Numbered from the stretch's first letter, positions 1-9,874 are shown. The stretch: DNA of 64,000 nucleotides from Paludisphaera rhizosphaerae (GCF_011065895.1 NZ_JAALCR010000009.1:186001-250000), one strand, 5' to 3'. The notes: generated by a model not told the origin, from the letters alone. A program made the numbers and translations.

Positions 1-95
1 AGGCACAGGGCGAACAGCCCCGCGGCCAGGAGGACGGCGATCTTGTCCCCGAATCTCAAGCCGAAGTTCTTCAGCTTCTCACCGGCGGTGGCCAT
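1..95 (-). CDS. Membrane protein of the pilus-assembly operon, N-terminal fragment
   Basis: Only the first 31 codons lie in the window. The peptide begins MATAGEKLKNFGLRFGDK and runs into a hydrophobic stretch (IAVLLAAGLFALC) that looks like a single inner-membrane anchor. The ATG at 95-93 is preceded by a GGAGAA Shine-Dalgarno at about 102-107. It is the third gene of the same minus-strand run as the two genes upstream, which suggests another PilN/PilO/PilP-like bitopic assembly protein. The function is inferred from context only. Confidence 0.6.
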   Translation of the reverse strand, partial: MATAGEKLKNFGLRFGDKIAVLLAAGLFALC

Positions 96-178
96 GCCAG
101 GTTCTCCGTGCGAAGGGACGCCCCCCCTGATCCGGGAGGACGGTGTCTCTCGTCGATGTTGGTTCGCGACGCGATGGA

Positions 179-1924
179 TCAGGGGGTCGGATTGCCGCTC
201 GGCGCGGGCGCTGGGGCTTCGGCCTTCGGCTCCTCCGTCTTGGGTTCTTCGGGTTTTGCAGCTTCGGCCTTGGGTTCCTCAGCCTTGGGGGCCTCGGCTT
301 TGGGCTCCTCAGCCTTGGGTTCCTCGGTCTTGGGCATGTCGGCCTTGGGCTCTTCGGCCTTCGGTTCTTCAGCCTTGGGCTCTTCGGCCTTGGGTTCCTC
401 GGTCTTGGGCATGTCGGCCTTGGGGGCCTCCGCGCCCGGCTCCTGCGGGGTTTCGGCAGTGGCTTCGCCCGGGGATTCGGCGGCGGCTTCGGGAGCCGGG
501 GGTTCGTTGTAGAAGCGGGCCTGGCCGTAGACGGTCACCTCGACGATGTTGTAGTAGGCGTCGAAGGGGACGGCGGATTTCTTGGACTCGCGAGCCTTCT
601 CGGCGTCCTCACGGGCCTTCTTGCGGTCGGTGCCGCGCTTGTCGACCCCCGTGTTGCGGTTCATGCCCATTCCCATGCCGGGCATCATCATGCCGGGGCC
701 CATCATGCCGGGGCCCATGCCCATTTCCCCTTCCATCCCTCGCATGCCGCCCATCATTCCGGGGCCCATCATGCCGGGCCCCATCATTCCGGGTCCCATC
801 ATGCCGGGGCCCATCATGCCGAACCCATAAGCGCCGGTGAACATTTCGCCCTTCTCGGGCTTGACCACCTTCGCGGTAGGACGCAGCAACTCGAAATCGC
901 GGACTTCGATGGACATCGGCGAGTTCTCGAACTCGACGAGGAGGTCCTGGACGTGGTCCTGGTCGACCAGGACGGTGAGCATGATCGGGAGGATCTTGTA
1001 CTGGGTGGCGTTTTCCGGCTTGAGATAGAAGACGCTCTCAGCGACGCTGACCTTGCCGCCGGGGCCCATGCCCATGCCCATTCCCATGCCGGGGCCCATA
1101 CCGGAGCCCATCATGCCGGGGCCCATCATCATGCCCATCTCGCCGCCGGCGTCGGCCGCCTCTTCCTCAGGCTCGTTGGGGGCCTTGATCGCTTCGGCTT
1201 CTTCCAGGGCTTCCCCCTTCGCCAGAGAGCGCTGGTCCTGGGCGTAGGAGCTGCCGACTTCCAGGGCCTTGATCTCCTTGACGTAGGCGGAGTTCCAGTC
1301 CTTGGCGTTGCGGTTGACGGCGGCGATGACTTCCAGGGCGGTGCGCTGAACCCAGAGTCGCTCCTGGGCCGACCAGACTTCGCCGAGCTTGGGAGGCTGG
1401 TTGGGAGAGAAGTCGACGACCTTGAGAAGCTGGTCCTTGGGCAACGAGGCGACGACGCCCTCGCCGGTCTCGTAGTTGAAGGGGCGGAAGACCTTGAAGA
1501 CCCCGTCGACGTATTCGGGGTAGGCCTCGATGTAGTCGATGATCGCGAGCTGGACGGCGGCGGGGTCGACGTCTTCAGGCCACTTGCGACCCCACTTGCG
1601 GAACCGCTCGGAGACGGATTCGGGCCAGGTCAGGAGCGGGGCCTGGCGGTCGTACAGATGCCTCCACGCGGTGTCGACGTCGCGGGTGAGGACGGCCGTC
1701 TTTTGCTCGACGATGGGAGCGAAGTCGGCGGTGGGTCCGCCGTTGCTGTACTGCTGGACGTCTTTGTAAGCCGACGTGATCTTGCCGGTCTGGTCGGCGG
1801 TCTCTTTCTGCACGGGGCCGGAGCCCAGAACGTAGGCCCCGGTGGCGAACAGAGCGGCGATGCAGACCGAGATCCAGAATCGATAGCGGGCGATCTGGCG
1901 GAGGATGTCCTTGACCTGATCCAT
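179..1924 (-). CDS. Bitopic pilus/secretion assembly-like protein with Met-Gly-Pro repeats
   Basis: This 581-residue protein has a short cytoplasmic N-terminus and one membrane segment at about residues 15-33, then an extracytoplasmic region. Two blocks rich in GPGMM units lie near residues 265-290 and 365-425. The C-terminal 100 residues are KAEEPKAEEP-type repeats ending in a Pro/Ala tail. The topology (short N-terminus, one helix, coil, periplasmic domain) resembles PilO or GspM, and the upstream neighbour is a PilM-PilN fusion, so a role in an inner-membrane pilus platform is likely but not proven by motif. The gap to the upstream gene is about 100 bp, consistent with an operon. The start codon is ATG; only a weak Shine-Dalgarno (GAGG) is visible. 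Confidence 0.6.
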   Translation of the reverse strand: MDQVKDILRQIARYRFWISVCIAALFATGAYVLGSGPVQKETADQTGKITSAYKDVQQYSNGGPTADFAPIVEQKTAVLTRDVDTAWRHLYDRQAPLLTWPESVSERFRKWGRKWPEDVDPAAVQLAIIDYIEAYPEYVDGVFKVFRPFNYETGEGVVASLPKDQLLKVVDFSPNQPPKLGEVWSAQERLWVQRTALEVIAAVNRNAKDWNSAYVKEIKALEVGSSYAQDQRSLAKGEALEEAEAIKAPNEPEEEAADAGGEMGMMMGPGMMGSGMGPGMGMGMGMGPGGKVSVAESVFYLKPENATQYKILPIMLTVLVDQDHVQDLLVEFENSPMSIEVRDFELLRPTAKVVKPEKGEMFTGAYGFGMMGPGMMGPGMMGPGMMGPGMMGGMRGMEGEMGMGPGMMGPGMMMPGMGMGMNRNTGVDKRGTDRKKAREDAEKARESKKSAVPFDAYYNIVEVTVYGQARFYNEPPAPEAAAESPGEATAETPQEPGAEAPKADMPKTEEPKAEEPKAEEPKAEEPKADMPKTEEPKAEEPKAEAPKAEEPKAEAAKPEEPKTEEPKAEAPAPAPSGNPTP

Positions 1925-2026
1925 GATGGGAGCCTCGTGGCGTTCGGGACCGTGGAAGGAGGAAGCCGAGACCGGGCCGCCGACGCCCTCCCGGGAGATG
2001 GGAGGGGGGCGGCCTGTCGCGTCAGC

Positions 2027-4525
2027 TTATGACTTGGGGACGGCGGCTCCAGGGGCGGCCGGAGCTCCGGGAGCCGCCGGAGCGGCCGGGCCCGCCGGTG
2101 CGCCGGGGGCGGCGCCAGGAGCTGCGGGGGCGGCTCCCTTGGCGGCCGGAGCTTTCAAAGCGTTGCTGATGGCAGTGTCGATGGCGTCGGACTGCTTGGA
2201 CGACGCCTTTTCGACGTCGGCCTCGGTTGGGATCGTCATGGACCCGGCCTTCGCCTTCTCGGCCTCGTTCATCTTGCCGATGATGTCCTGAAGCTGGGCC
2301 TTGCGAGCTTCCAGGAGTTCCTCGGGAGTCTTGGTCGCGTCTTCCTCGCTGGGGGCCGGGGGTTGCCAGACGAACTGGATCAGGAAGTCCGTACGGGTGA
2401 GGGTGCGGATCTTCTTCTTGGCCTCGGCGTCCATCCCACCGGGCATCCCCATGCCGGGGCCCATCATGCCGGAGCCCATCATGCCGGGCCCCATCATCAT
2501 CCCGCCTTCCATGCCGCCCATCATGCCGGGGCCCATCATGCCCCCCATCTTGCCGCTCATCATGCCGGAGCCCATCATGCCGGGCCCCATCATCATGCCC
2601 ATCTCACCCCCCATGCCGCCGCCGGACTCATCAGCCGGCGGGGCGGCGCGGTCGAGGAGCGGGACGCTTCGGCTGGCCAGGTTGTTGTTGTTGGCGCCCT
2701 TGTCGCTGGTCCAGCTCTTGTCGATGTTCATCCAGGCCAGTGCGACGTGGTTGACGCCGTAGAGCCGCAGCGACGGCGAGTTGAGTTTGCGGAGCACCCT
2801 GCGGACGAGGAACTCGTAGGGGCCCAGGTCGATCCGCCGGGGGTCGGTGATCGGCAGGCGGAGTTGCTCGGCGTTCGGATACGGGTTGTAGTGGTGGCCG
2901 ACGAGCTGAACGACCCAGCCCTCGCCGCTGGGAGGATTGGCAGCGTCGTAGGGGTGGATGAGGTTCTTGTAGATCGGCTGGATGTCGTCGAACCACTCGG
3001 TGGCCAGGTCGGTCCGCCAGACCGGCATGATCCGGTCGATATGGACGGTCACCTTCTCGATGTTGTACTCGTCCTTGGGCTCGTTGGGCTTCAGGCCGTA
3101 GTCGGCGACGGGGTCGGGGAAGTAGCCGCTGATGGTCTTGAGGAAGGCCGGCCACATCCCCTTGTTGGAGGGGTCGATGATCAGCGCCTTGCCCTCGTCG
3201 TACTTGGCCTGCCAGGCACCCTTGGCGGCGTCGAGGCCGCTCTTGATCTGGGCTCCGTTCTTGGAGACGCCGCTCGCCTGGTCGACGGCCGAGTTGTACT
3301 GGACCGTCGAGACCTTGGCGAGCGCCCGGTAGTCGCCCAGGACGAACAGGGCGCTGAGGCCCAGCATGATCAGGGCCGAGGCCGCCAGCGCCCAGGGCTT
3401 CTTGGCCCGGATCAACCGGACGCGTTCAACTTCGGGCGGCAGCAGGTTGGTCCGCAGGGCCGACTTGCCCACTCCTTGCAGCCCCAGGCCGTAGGCCACG
3501 GCGAACGAGGCGAGGTTGTCCTGGAACTGGGGGGCGCCCTTGACTTCCTCGCCTTCCAGCCGCTGGAAGACGTCGACCTTCTCGACCTCGTGGTTGAGGT
3601 TCTGCTGGAGGAACTTCTGGAGGCCCGGCAGCTTGAAGCCGTTGCCCAGGCCGACCACCTTGCGGATCTTGGCCTGGCGGTTGATGCTCGAATAGAAGCC
3701 GATCGAGCGGTTGATTTCGCTGGCGAAGTCGTTGAACACGCCGCGCATGGCCGTGAAGATGGCCCGAGGGTCGGGGGCCTTGGTGGCGTTCCGCTTCAGG
3801 TGCTCGGCCTTGGCGAAGGTGAGCTTCATCTCCTTCGTCAGGGCCCGGGTGAAGTGGTTGCCGCCGATCGGCACGTTGCGCTGCCAGATCCGGGCACCGT
3901 CGGTGATGATCAGGTCGGTGTTGTCGGCCCCGATGTCCAGGACGACGACCGAATCCTTCGACCCGCTCCCCTTGATCTGGTCGTAGGTGATGTAGTTGTA
4001 GAGGGCGATCGGCGCCATCTGGACGATGTCGACCTCGATCCCGGCCACCGTCAGCGGCAAGATCGCGCGGGCGATCTGGTCCCGCTTCATGGCGAAGAGG
4101 CCGACCTCGGCCATGGTGAACTCGTCGTCGCCCGCTTCTTCGTCCTCGTCGCCGATCTGCTGGTAGTCCCAGACGACGTCGTTAAGGTCGAAGGGGATCT
4201 GCTGCTTGGCCTCGAACTTGACGATGTCGGGGATCCGCTTCTTCTCGACGGGGGGGAGCTTGATGAACTTCACCAGGCCGGCCTGGCCGGGGACGGCGAT
4301 GGCGACCTTGCATCCCTTCACATCGTTGCGATCGGTGAACGTCGCGAGGGCCTCACGCACCAACTCCTCGGGCTCAGCGTCCGGCTGGCTGAGGAGCTTG
4401 GGATATTCAATGAAGTCGAACGCCTCGGCGGTGACGTGCTCGGCGTCCGCTCCGGGGGTCAGCTTGAGCGCCTTGAGGGCGGCTTGGCCGATGTCGATCG
4501 CCCAGACGGACTGGATCTTCGCCAT
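2027..4525 (-). CDS. pilM: PilM-PilN-like fusion, type IV pilus inner-membrane assembly protein
   Basis: The 832-residue protein starts MAKIQSVWAIDIG and carries the actin-like PilM ATPase fold in its first 345 residues: phosphate-1 motif WAIDIGQ, phosphate-2 motif VVLDIGADNTDL near 197, and adenosine motif VVGLGNGFKLPG near 310. A PilN-like start (RTNLLPPE) and a membrane helix near 370-390 follow, then an extracytoplasmic region, a Met-Gly-Pro block near 630-690 and a Pro/Ala tail. PilM and PilN are normally separate interacting proteins, so the fusion is notable. The ATG at 4525 is chosen because a GAGGAG Shine-Dalgarno lies at 4535-4540 and the PilM homology begins there; the frame stays open upstream to 4819 but that part looks non-coding. 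Confidence 0.85.
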   Translation of the reverse strand: MAKIQSVWAIDIGQAALKALKLTPGADAEHVTAEAFDFIEYPKLLSQPDAEPEELVREALATFTDRNDVKGCKVAIAVPGQAGLVKFIKLPPVEKKRIPDIVKFEAKQQIPFDLNDVVWDYQQIGDEDEEAGDDEFTMAEVGLFAMKRDQIARAILPLTVAGIEVDIVQMAPIALYNYITYDQIKGSGSKDSVVVLDIGADNTDLIITDGARIWQRNVPIGGNHFTRALTKEMKLTFAKAEHLKRNATKAPDPRAIFTAMRGVFNDFASEINRSIGFYSSINRQAKIRKVVGLGNGFKLPGLQKFLQQNLNHEVEKVDVFQRLEGEEVKGAPQFQDNLASFAVAYGLGLQGVGKSALRTNLLPPEVERVRLIRAKKPWALAASALIMLGLSALFVLGDYRALAKVSTVQYNSAVDQASGVSKNGAQIKSGLDAAKGAWQAKYDEGKALIIDPSNKGMWPAFLKTISGYFPDPVADYGLKPNEPKDEYNIEKVTVHIDRIMPVWRTDLATEWFDDIQPIYKNLIHPYDAANPPSGEGWVVQLVGHHYNPYPNAEQLRLPITDPRRIDLGPYEFLVRRVLRKLNSPSLRLYGVNHVALAWMNIDKSWTSDKGANNNNLASRSVPLLDRAAPPADESGGGMGGEMGMMMGPGMMGSGMMSGKMGGMMGPGMMGGMEGGMMMGPGMMGSGMMGPGMGMPGGMDAEAKKKIRTLTRTDFLIQFVWQPPAPSEEDATKTPEELLEARKAQLQDIIGKMNEAEKAKAGSMTIPTEADVEKASSKQSDAIDTAISNALKAPAAKGAAPAAPGAAPGAPAGPAAPAAPGAPAAPGAAVPKS

Positions 4526-5155
4526 GAGGTGAGACTCCTCTACAGGTCGAGTCGGTCGAATCGGGGACGAACGCCGATCCCGACCGGGGTCGGCCCGCCC
4601 TATCGTCGAATTGGGTCTTGGTTTCGGTTCGAGAGATCGGGCGACGGACTGAGCGGATCGAGATGCCCAAGGCCGGCTTTCCACCGGGACGGAAGCCCCA
4701 TTCCTCGATCCGCACCCTTTTCGATGCGTGGCGAGGGTGAAAAGTTCCGCCGACCTAGGGATTTCGGTCCCCCCGGCCGCCGCGCCCTGGAGGGCGCGGA
4801 ATGTTGGCAAGTCTAGCACAACGCCGGGACGCTGCTTCGACTTCCAGTTCGAGGGGCAAGCCAGTGCATCATCTCAGAGCCCGGCTGTCAACGACGCAGC
4901 GGCGCGCGCCAGGACCCACCCTCTCGAAATGGGCTTCGGATGGGATTGAGCCGGGATGCGGCCCTCTCCCTTTCGAACGTCGACTCCGGTGGATTTGTTC
5001 ACCTGGGCTGAAAGAACTCTGACGATCGGAGTTTGCAGCAGGCATCTCGAGGTCTTAGAGGTTCAATATGGCCGATCATTGCAGATCGGTTTTTCTATGG
5101 CTCGATTCTCGGTTTGAGGGGCCATGGATCTCGACTTGCCCTCCGAGGTTGCATC
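4526..5155. other. Divergent intergenic region
   Basis: This 630-bp gap separates the minus-strand pilus operon from the plus-strand surface-protein gene. It must hold both promoters. I see the two Shine-Dalgarno sites at its ends but no convincing operator, RNA or repeat inside. Open frames crossing it are extensions of the flanking genes or short chance frames. Confidence 0.5.
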
Positions 5156-8100
5156 ATGGATCTGTCGAATCGTGCTCGTCGCGGACGTCGGCTTCGTCGA
5201 TTGACTGGCCCCCAGCGTGGGCGTCGTCCATCCATGGAGTTTCTTGAAGATCGGGCCGTCCCGGCTGTAATCCCAGTCACCGTGGCATTGGATTCCGGCC
5301 CGGGTTCGCTGCGAGCGGCGATCGCTACAGCGGCCGGGAACTCCGAGGCCGACACGATCGTCTTCGACTCCAGTCTGGCGGGTCAGACGATCACGTTGAC
5401 CACGAACAGCTCGGACCTCGCGTTCGGGGCGACGGCCCTGACCATCACGAACGACGACGTGACGATCGACGCGGGCGCGGCGAAGGGGTTGACCATCAGC
5501 GGGGACGACGCGCGGCGGATCTTCTCCGTCGGGTCGGGGGCGTCGCTGACTCTCCAGAACGTCACCCTCGCCGACGGTCTGGCCCAGGGAGGCCATGGCG
5601 GCGACTCGACGGGCCTCAGCGCCGGCGGCGGCGGCGGCGCGGGGATGGGCGGGGCGATCTACGTCTACCAGGGGACGTTGGTCATCCGGAATTCGACGTT
5701 TGTCGAGAACGTGGCCCAAGGCGGCCGCGGCGGCAACATCGCCACGGCCAACGGCTCGCCGAATTATGAAGTTGCGACTGGCGGCGGCAGTGCGTTCGGG
5801 GCCGGCGGCTCCTACACGGGGTCTGGCGGATCGTTCATGGGCGGCGGCGGGATTGGCGGGGCGGCTCCGAACTCCGATGATACGGACGCGGGGATGGGCG
5901 GCACCGGCGGCACGGCGATCTCCGCGGCCCCGGGCAGCGACGGCGTGGACGGCGGCGGCGGCGGTGCCGGCGGATCATCGGCCCGGGGCATGTCGGGGTT
6001 GGCCACGAGCGCTGGAGGGTTCGGCGGCGGCGGCGGCGGTGGAACGACCGCCGACTACAGCAGCCCCGGCGGCGGCGACGGCGGGTTCGGGGCCGGCGGC
6101 GGCGGCGGCCTCTACGGTGCCGGCGGCGGCGCGGGGGGCTTCGGCGGCGGCGGCGGCGGCGCCATCGGCAGCAACGGCGGAAGCGAGGGCGGCGCGGGGG
6201 GCTTCGGCGGCGGTCACGGCGACAACAGCACCAACCATACCGGGCCCGGCGGCGGCGGCGCGGGGATGGGAGGGGCCGTCTTCAACAACGGCGGCACGGT
6301 CACGATCGAGAACTCCACCTTCACCGCTAACCAGGCGATCGGCGGCGCCGGCGGCGTCGGTTGGGGGAGCGGCGGCCAGGCCGGTTCCGGTTACGGCGGT
6401 GCAGTCTTCAACTACAACGGCTCCCTGACCATCCTCAGCTCGACCCTCTCCCTGAACACGGCCGACCACGGCCTGGCCGTCGTCAGCATGGCCGACGGCG
6501 TCTCGGCGACGGCCTCGGCGGCCATCGCCAACTCGATCCTCGGGGACTCGGGCTCGACCGCGCCGACGGTCGCGGACTTCGAGGGCGGCCTGGACATCAA
6601 CGGCGGGACGAGCACGTCGACGGGCTCGTACAACCTGATCCGTCTCGCCGTCTCCTTCGATGGGACGTCCACGATCTCCGGCGATCCCATGCTGGGCGCC
6701 CTGGCCGACAACACCGGCCCCACGATGACCATGGCACCCCAGTCGGGCAGCCCGGTCCTCGGCGCCGGCGACGTCTCGATCAACATGCTAGGCACCGATC
6801 AACGCGGCCGGGCCCGGGTCTACGCCGGCGCGCTCGATCTCGGCGCGCTTCAGACCCAGCCTCTCACGACCTCGCCCTCCATCGCCGGCCCCAGTTCGGC
6901 CGTCTTCGCCGTGGGGAGCGCGAACTCCTTGGTGGTCACCCCGTCAGGGACTCCCGATCCCGTAGTTCAGGTCTCCGGGACCTTGCCCGACGGAGTTTCC
7001 TACGTCATCGGGAGCGACGGCGCCGTCACGATCTCCGGCACGCCGGCCGTGGGCTCGGAGGGAACGTACTCGATCGTCGTCTCCGCCGCCAACGGCGTCT
7101 CTCCCGACGCCTCGAAGACGATCACCCTGACGGTTGGTCAGGCGATCGACACGGCCCCCTCGACTCTGCCGCTGGCGAGGACGGGCGACGCTTACAGCGT
7201 CCTGTTCGCGGCCGTCGGCGGGTCGGGGGCGGACTATACCTACTCGGCCACCGGCTTGCCCGACGGCCTGACCGTCGCTTCCGACGGCACCCTCTCGGGT
7301 ACGCCGTCGGCGTTGGCGACCCCTGGTGGTTACACCGTGTCGCTGACGATCACGGACTCGGCCGGGAACGTCCGGGTCGTCACGCGGACGCTCACTCTCC
7401 GCGGGCCGCTGGAGATCGCCGACGACTTCCACGCCGGCGCGATCGGCAGCCATTACTCGCAGCAGATCACGGTCCAGGGCGGATCCGGCTCGGGCTACGT
7501 CTACAGCGTCGTGGGGCTGCCCCCCGGCCTCACTGTCGACGAGAACGGACTGATCTCCGGAACCATCGGGGATACGACCAGCGGTCCCCATGACTTGACG
7601 ATCACGGTGACCGACGACGAGGGGGGCACGGTCACCATCAACCGAGTCCTGAACATCAACGACGAGATCGGCCTGGGGGTGGGGCTGCCCGCGCCGAACC
7701 CCGTGGTGGGCGTCCCCTACAGTCATCAGGTCGAGGCGACCGGCGGGGCTGGGTCGGGCTATGGATACTCCTCGACCGACCTGCCCGAAGGGTTGACCAT
7801 CGACGCCACGTCGGGCCTGATCACCGGGACCGCCGTGGGGCCCGCGGGCGCCTACGTCGCCCATGTCACGGTGATCGATTCGGACGGATCAACGAGGTCG
7901 ATCGCGGTGCCGATCCAGGTCGAATCCGCCCTGGGGACGAATCTGGGGTCGCTGCCGGCACCCACGGCGGGTGTAGGCTTCGAGACGACCCTGGTCGGTT
8001 CCGGCGGTTCAGGGTCGGGGTACACGTTCGGTTCGACCGACCTTCCGGCCTGGGTCACGCTGGGCGCGAACGGAGTGCTGACGGGCACGCCCCCGGCGAC

Positions 8101-9874
8101 CGGGTCGTTCACATTTCATATTCAAGTGACGGACGGGAACGGCGCTTCTTCCCTTATCCCATACACCTGGCAGGTCGGTCGCGCGTCGTCGACGGTCGCG
8201 CTGGCGACCTCCTCATCGTCGACGTTGGTCGGCCAAGCGGTGACCTTCACGGCGACGGTCTCCGCGCCCGGCGTGGGCGTCGCGGCGACCGGCGAAGTGC
8301 GGTTCTACGACGGGCCGACCCTGCTGGCGACGGTCGCCCTGACCGGCGGGGAGGCGTCATTTACGACGTCGGGCCTGGCCGCCGGCTGGCATTACAACGT
8401 ACGGGCGTTGTACGTCCCGATCGGCGACTCGGTCTACGACTCGGGGTGGTCGGCGAGCGTCGCTCTGTCGATAAAGATGACGCCGACGGGCGATGTGGTC
8501 TTGCCGGCCTTGGAGCCGGACTACGGCGGCGGGGCGACCTACACGGTCGTGGTGGCCCCGCAGGGGGGCAGGACGGCCACGGGGCGAGTCGCGTTCTATG
8601 ACGGCGCGACGCGGATCGGCGTGGCATCCCTGGACGCTTCCGGCAGGGCGGTCTTCTCGACCTACGGCCTTTCCACGGGATCGCACTCGATCTGGGCGGC
8701 CTACGAAGGAGACGCCTACTTCCGTGCCTTCGCGACCGCGCCGACGATCGCGACGATCGGTCGCAACGAGGCCGTCGTGGGTGTCGTGTCGACCTCGTCT
8801 CCGAACATCTTCCTGGGCCAGGACGCCTCGGTGGCCGTCACACTGACGGCTCCCTCGTGGGGGGGGGCCGTGATGACGGGCGACGTCTGGTTCTATGAGG
8901 GGGACTCGTATCTGGGCAAGGCGGTCGTCCAGCCCGGCCCGGCGGCGCAGGCGGGGGGAGGGACGCCCACGGTGGTCTCGCATGCGACGTTGACGGGCCT
9001 GTCGCTCGGCCTCGGCACGCACAGGTTGCGGGTGGTCTACTCGGGAGACGCCAACTACGCGCCGACGGCCTCGACGACCGAGGCGACGGTAGTGGTCCGC
9101 GAGGTGGCAACGACCACGAGCCTGACTGCATCAGCCTCGTCCGCCGGCACGACTGTTCTGACGGCGACGTCCGCCGCCGTTGATCCATCGGCTCCGTCGG
9201 CGCTGGGGACGGTGACGTTCTACGACGGCGATCAGATCCTGGGCGTCGTGCCGCTGGTCGATGGAGTTGCGACGTTCGACGTGGGCGTTCCGGCTCCTGG
9301 AACGCATGCCTATCGTGCGGTCTTTTCCGGCGGTGGGTCTTCCTCAACTGCAGCGATCGAGGTCGCCCTGGCGGGGCCGAAGGTCGTCGGCCTGAGCCGC
9401 TACGGCGTGCATGCCGCGGCGACGACGTTGGCTTTGACCTTTGACTCGGCGCTCGATCCAACCTCGGCTGCCCGGGCTGCGAACTATCGGATCTACGATT
9501 CGGCCGGCCGCCTGATTTCGGTTTCCCACGCGGTGTATGACTCCGCATCGAACGTGGTCACGATTTATCCGTCACAGCGGCTGAATCTCCATCGATCTTA
9601 TCGGCTGGTGGTTGACGCCCAGTCGCCGAACGGGGTTGCGGGGGTGACGGGCGTTGCGCTGGATGGTTCGGGCCAGGGCGTTCCGGGGACGGACTTCGTC
9701 GCCCGGCTCGACTACCGCAGCCTGGCCGACGCAGGCGATTCGCCGGCCGTGACCTATGCTGCCGGCAAGGCCCAGACGACGTCGCTCCGTTTCCAGGCTT
9801 ACGTCGAATCCGTGTTGCATCGGGCCAGGCGGACAGTCGCAGTCCGCCTGATCGGACGGCCCCGCGGACGCTGA
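5156..9874 (+). CDS. Giant surface protein: beta-helix region plus Ig-like repeats
   Basis: The 1572-residue protein has no ordinary signal peptide. It opens with an Arg-rich segment followed by the planctomycete N-terminal signature MEFLEDRAVPA near residues 27-37. Residues 40-565 form a Gly-rich predicted parallel beta-helix with 'IRNSTF' and 'IENSTFTANQ' rungs. About residues 578-1003 hold at least four He_PIG-type Ig-like repeats ('LPDGLTV...GTLSGTP'). Residues 1010-1400 hold four Ig-like repeats with a VxFYDG or WFYEG strand. The last 160 residues resemble an SbsA-type Ig-like domain. The architecture fits a cell-surface adhesin or matrix protein. The start ATG at 5156 is preceded by GAGG (5145-5148). 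A hairpin terminator follows the stop. Confidence 0.8.
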   Translation: MDLSNRARRGRRLRRLTGPQRGRRPSMEFLEDRAVPAVIPVTVALDSGPGSLRAAIATAAGNSEADTIVFDSSLAGQTITLTTNSSDLAFGATALTITNDDVTIDAGAAKGLTISGDDARRIFSVGSGASLTLQNVTLADGLAQGGHGGDSTGLSAGGGGGAGMGGAIYVYQGTLVIRNSTFVENVAQGGRGGNIATANGSPNYEVATGGGSAFGAGGSYTGSGGSFMGGGGIGGAAPNSDDTDAGMGGTGGTAISAAPGSDGVDGGGGGAGGSSARGMSGLATSAGGFGGGGGGGTTADYSSPGGGDGGFGAGGGGGLYGAGGGAGGFGGGGGGAIGSNGGSEGGAGGFGGGHGDNSTNHTGPGGGGAGMGGAVFNNGGTVTIENSTFTANQAIGGAGGVGWGSGGQAGSGYGGAVFNYNGSLTILSSTLSLNTADHGLAVVSMADGVSATASAAIANSILGDSGSTAPTVADFEGGLDINGGTSTSTGSYNLIRLAVSFDGTSTISGDPMLGALADNTGPTMTMAPQSGSPVLGAGDVSINMLGTDQRGRARVYAGALDLGALQTQPLTTSPSIAGPSSAVFAVGSANSLVVTPSGTPDPVVQVSGTLPDGVSYVIGSDGAVTISGTPAVGSEGTYSIVVSAANGVSPDASKTITLTVGQAIDTAPSTLPLARTGDAYSVLFAAVGGSGADYTYSATGLPDGLTVASDGTLSGTPSALATPGGYTVSLTITDSAGNVRVVTRTLTLRGPLEIADDFHAGAIGSHYSQQITVQGGSGSGYVYSVVGLPPGLTVDENGLISGTIGDTTSGPHDLTITVTDDEGGTVTINRVLNINDEIGLGVGLPAPNPVVGVPYSHQVEATGGAGSGYGYSSTDLPEGLTIDATSGLITGTAVGPAGAYVAHVTVIDSDGSTRSIAVPIQVESALGTNLGSLPAPTAGVGFETTLVGSGGSGSGYTFGSTDLPAWVTLGANGVLTGTPPATGSFTFHIQVTDGNGASSLIPYTWQVGRASSTVALATSSSSTLVGQAVTFTATVSAPGVGVAATGEVRFYDGPTLLATVALTGGEASFTTSGLAAGWHYNVRALYVPIGDSVYDSGWSASVALSIKMTPTGDVVLPALEPDYGGGATYTVVVAPQGGRTATGRVAFYDGATRIGVASLDASGRAVFSTYGLSTGSHSIWAAYEGDAYFRAFATAPTIATIGRNEAVVGVVSTSSPNIFLGQDASVAVTLTAPSWGGAVMTGDVWFYEGDSYLGKAVVQPGPAAQAGGGTPTVVSHATLTGLSLGLGTHRLRVVYSGDANYAPTASTTEATVVVREVATTTSLTASASSAGTTVLTATSAAVDPSAPSALGTVTFYDGDQILGVVPLVDGVATFDVGVPAPGTHAYRAVFSGGGSSSTAAIEVALAGPKVVGLSRYGVHAAATTLALTFDSALDPTSAARAANYRIYDSAGRLISVSHAVYDSASNVVTIYPSQRLNLHRSYRLVVDAQSPNGVAGVTGVALDGSGQGVPGTDFVARLDYRSLADAGDSPAVTYAAGKAQTTSLRFQAYVESVLHRARRTVAVRLIGRPRGR

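Noticed and set aside
645-830. Tandem CCCATCATGCCGGGG units as a possible regulatory or CRISPR array
   Set aside because: They lie wholly inside a coding frame and encode the Met-Gly-Pro repeats of the protein.
2363-4816. 817-codon open frame on the plus strand opposite the PilM-PilN gene, and similar long antisense frames elsewhere (for example 143-2032, 10414-12015, 56037-57644)
   Set aside because: They run antisense to well-supported genes, have low-complexity His/Val/Asp/Gly-rich translations, and are the usual result of high GC at third codon positions.
5600-6330. Dense GGCGGC repeats that resemble a satellite or CRISPR-like array
   Set aside because: They are in frame and encode the Gly-rich beta-helix part of the surface protein; units are irregular and there are no spacers.
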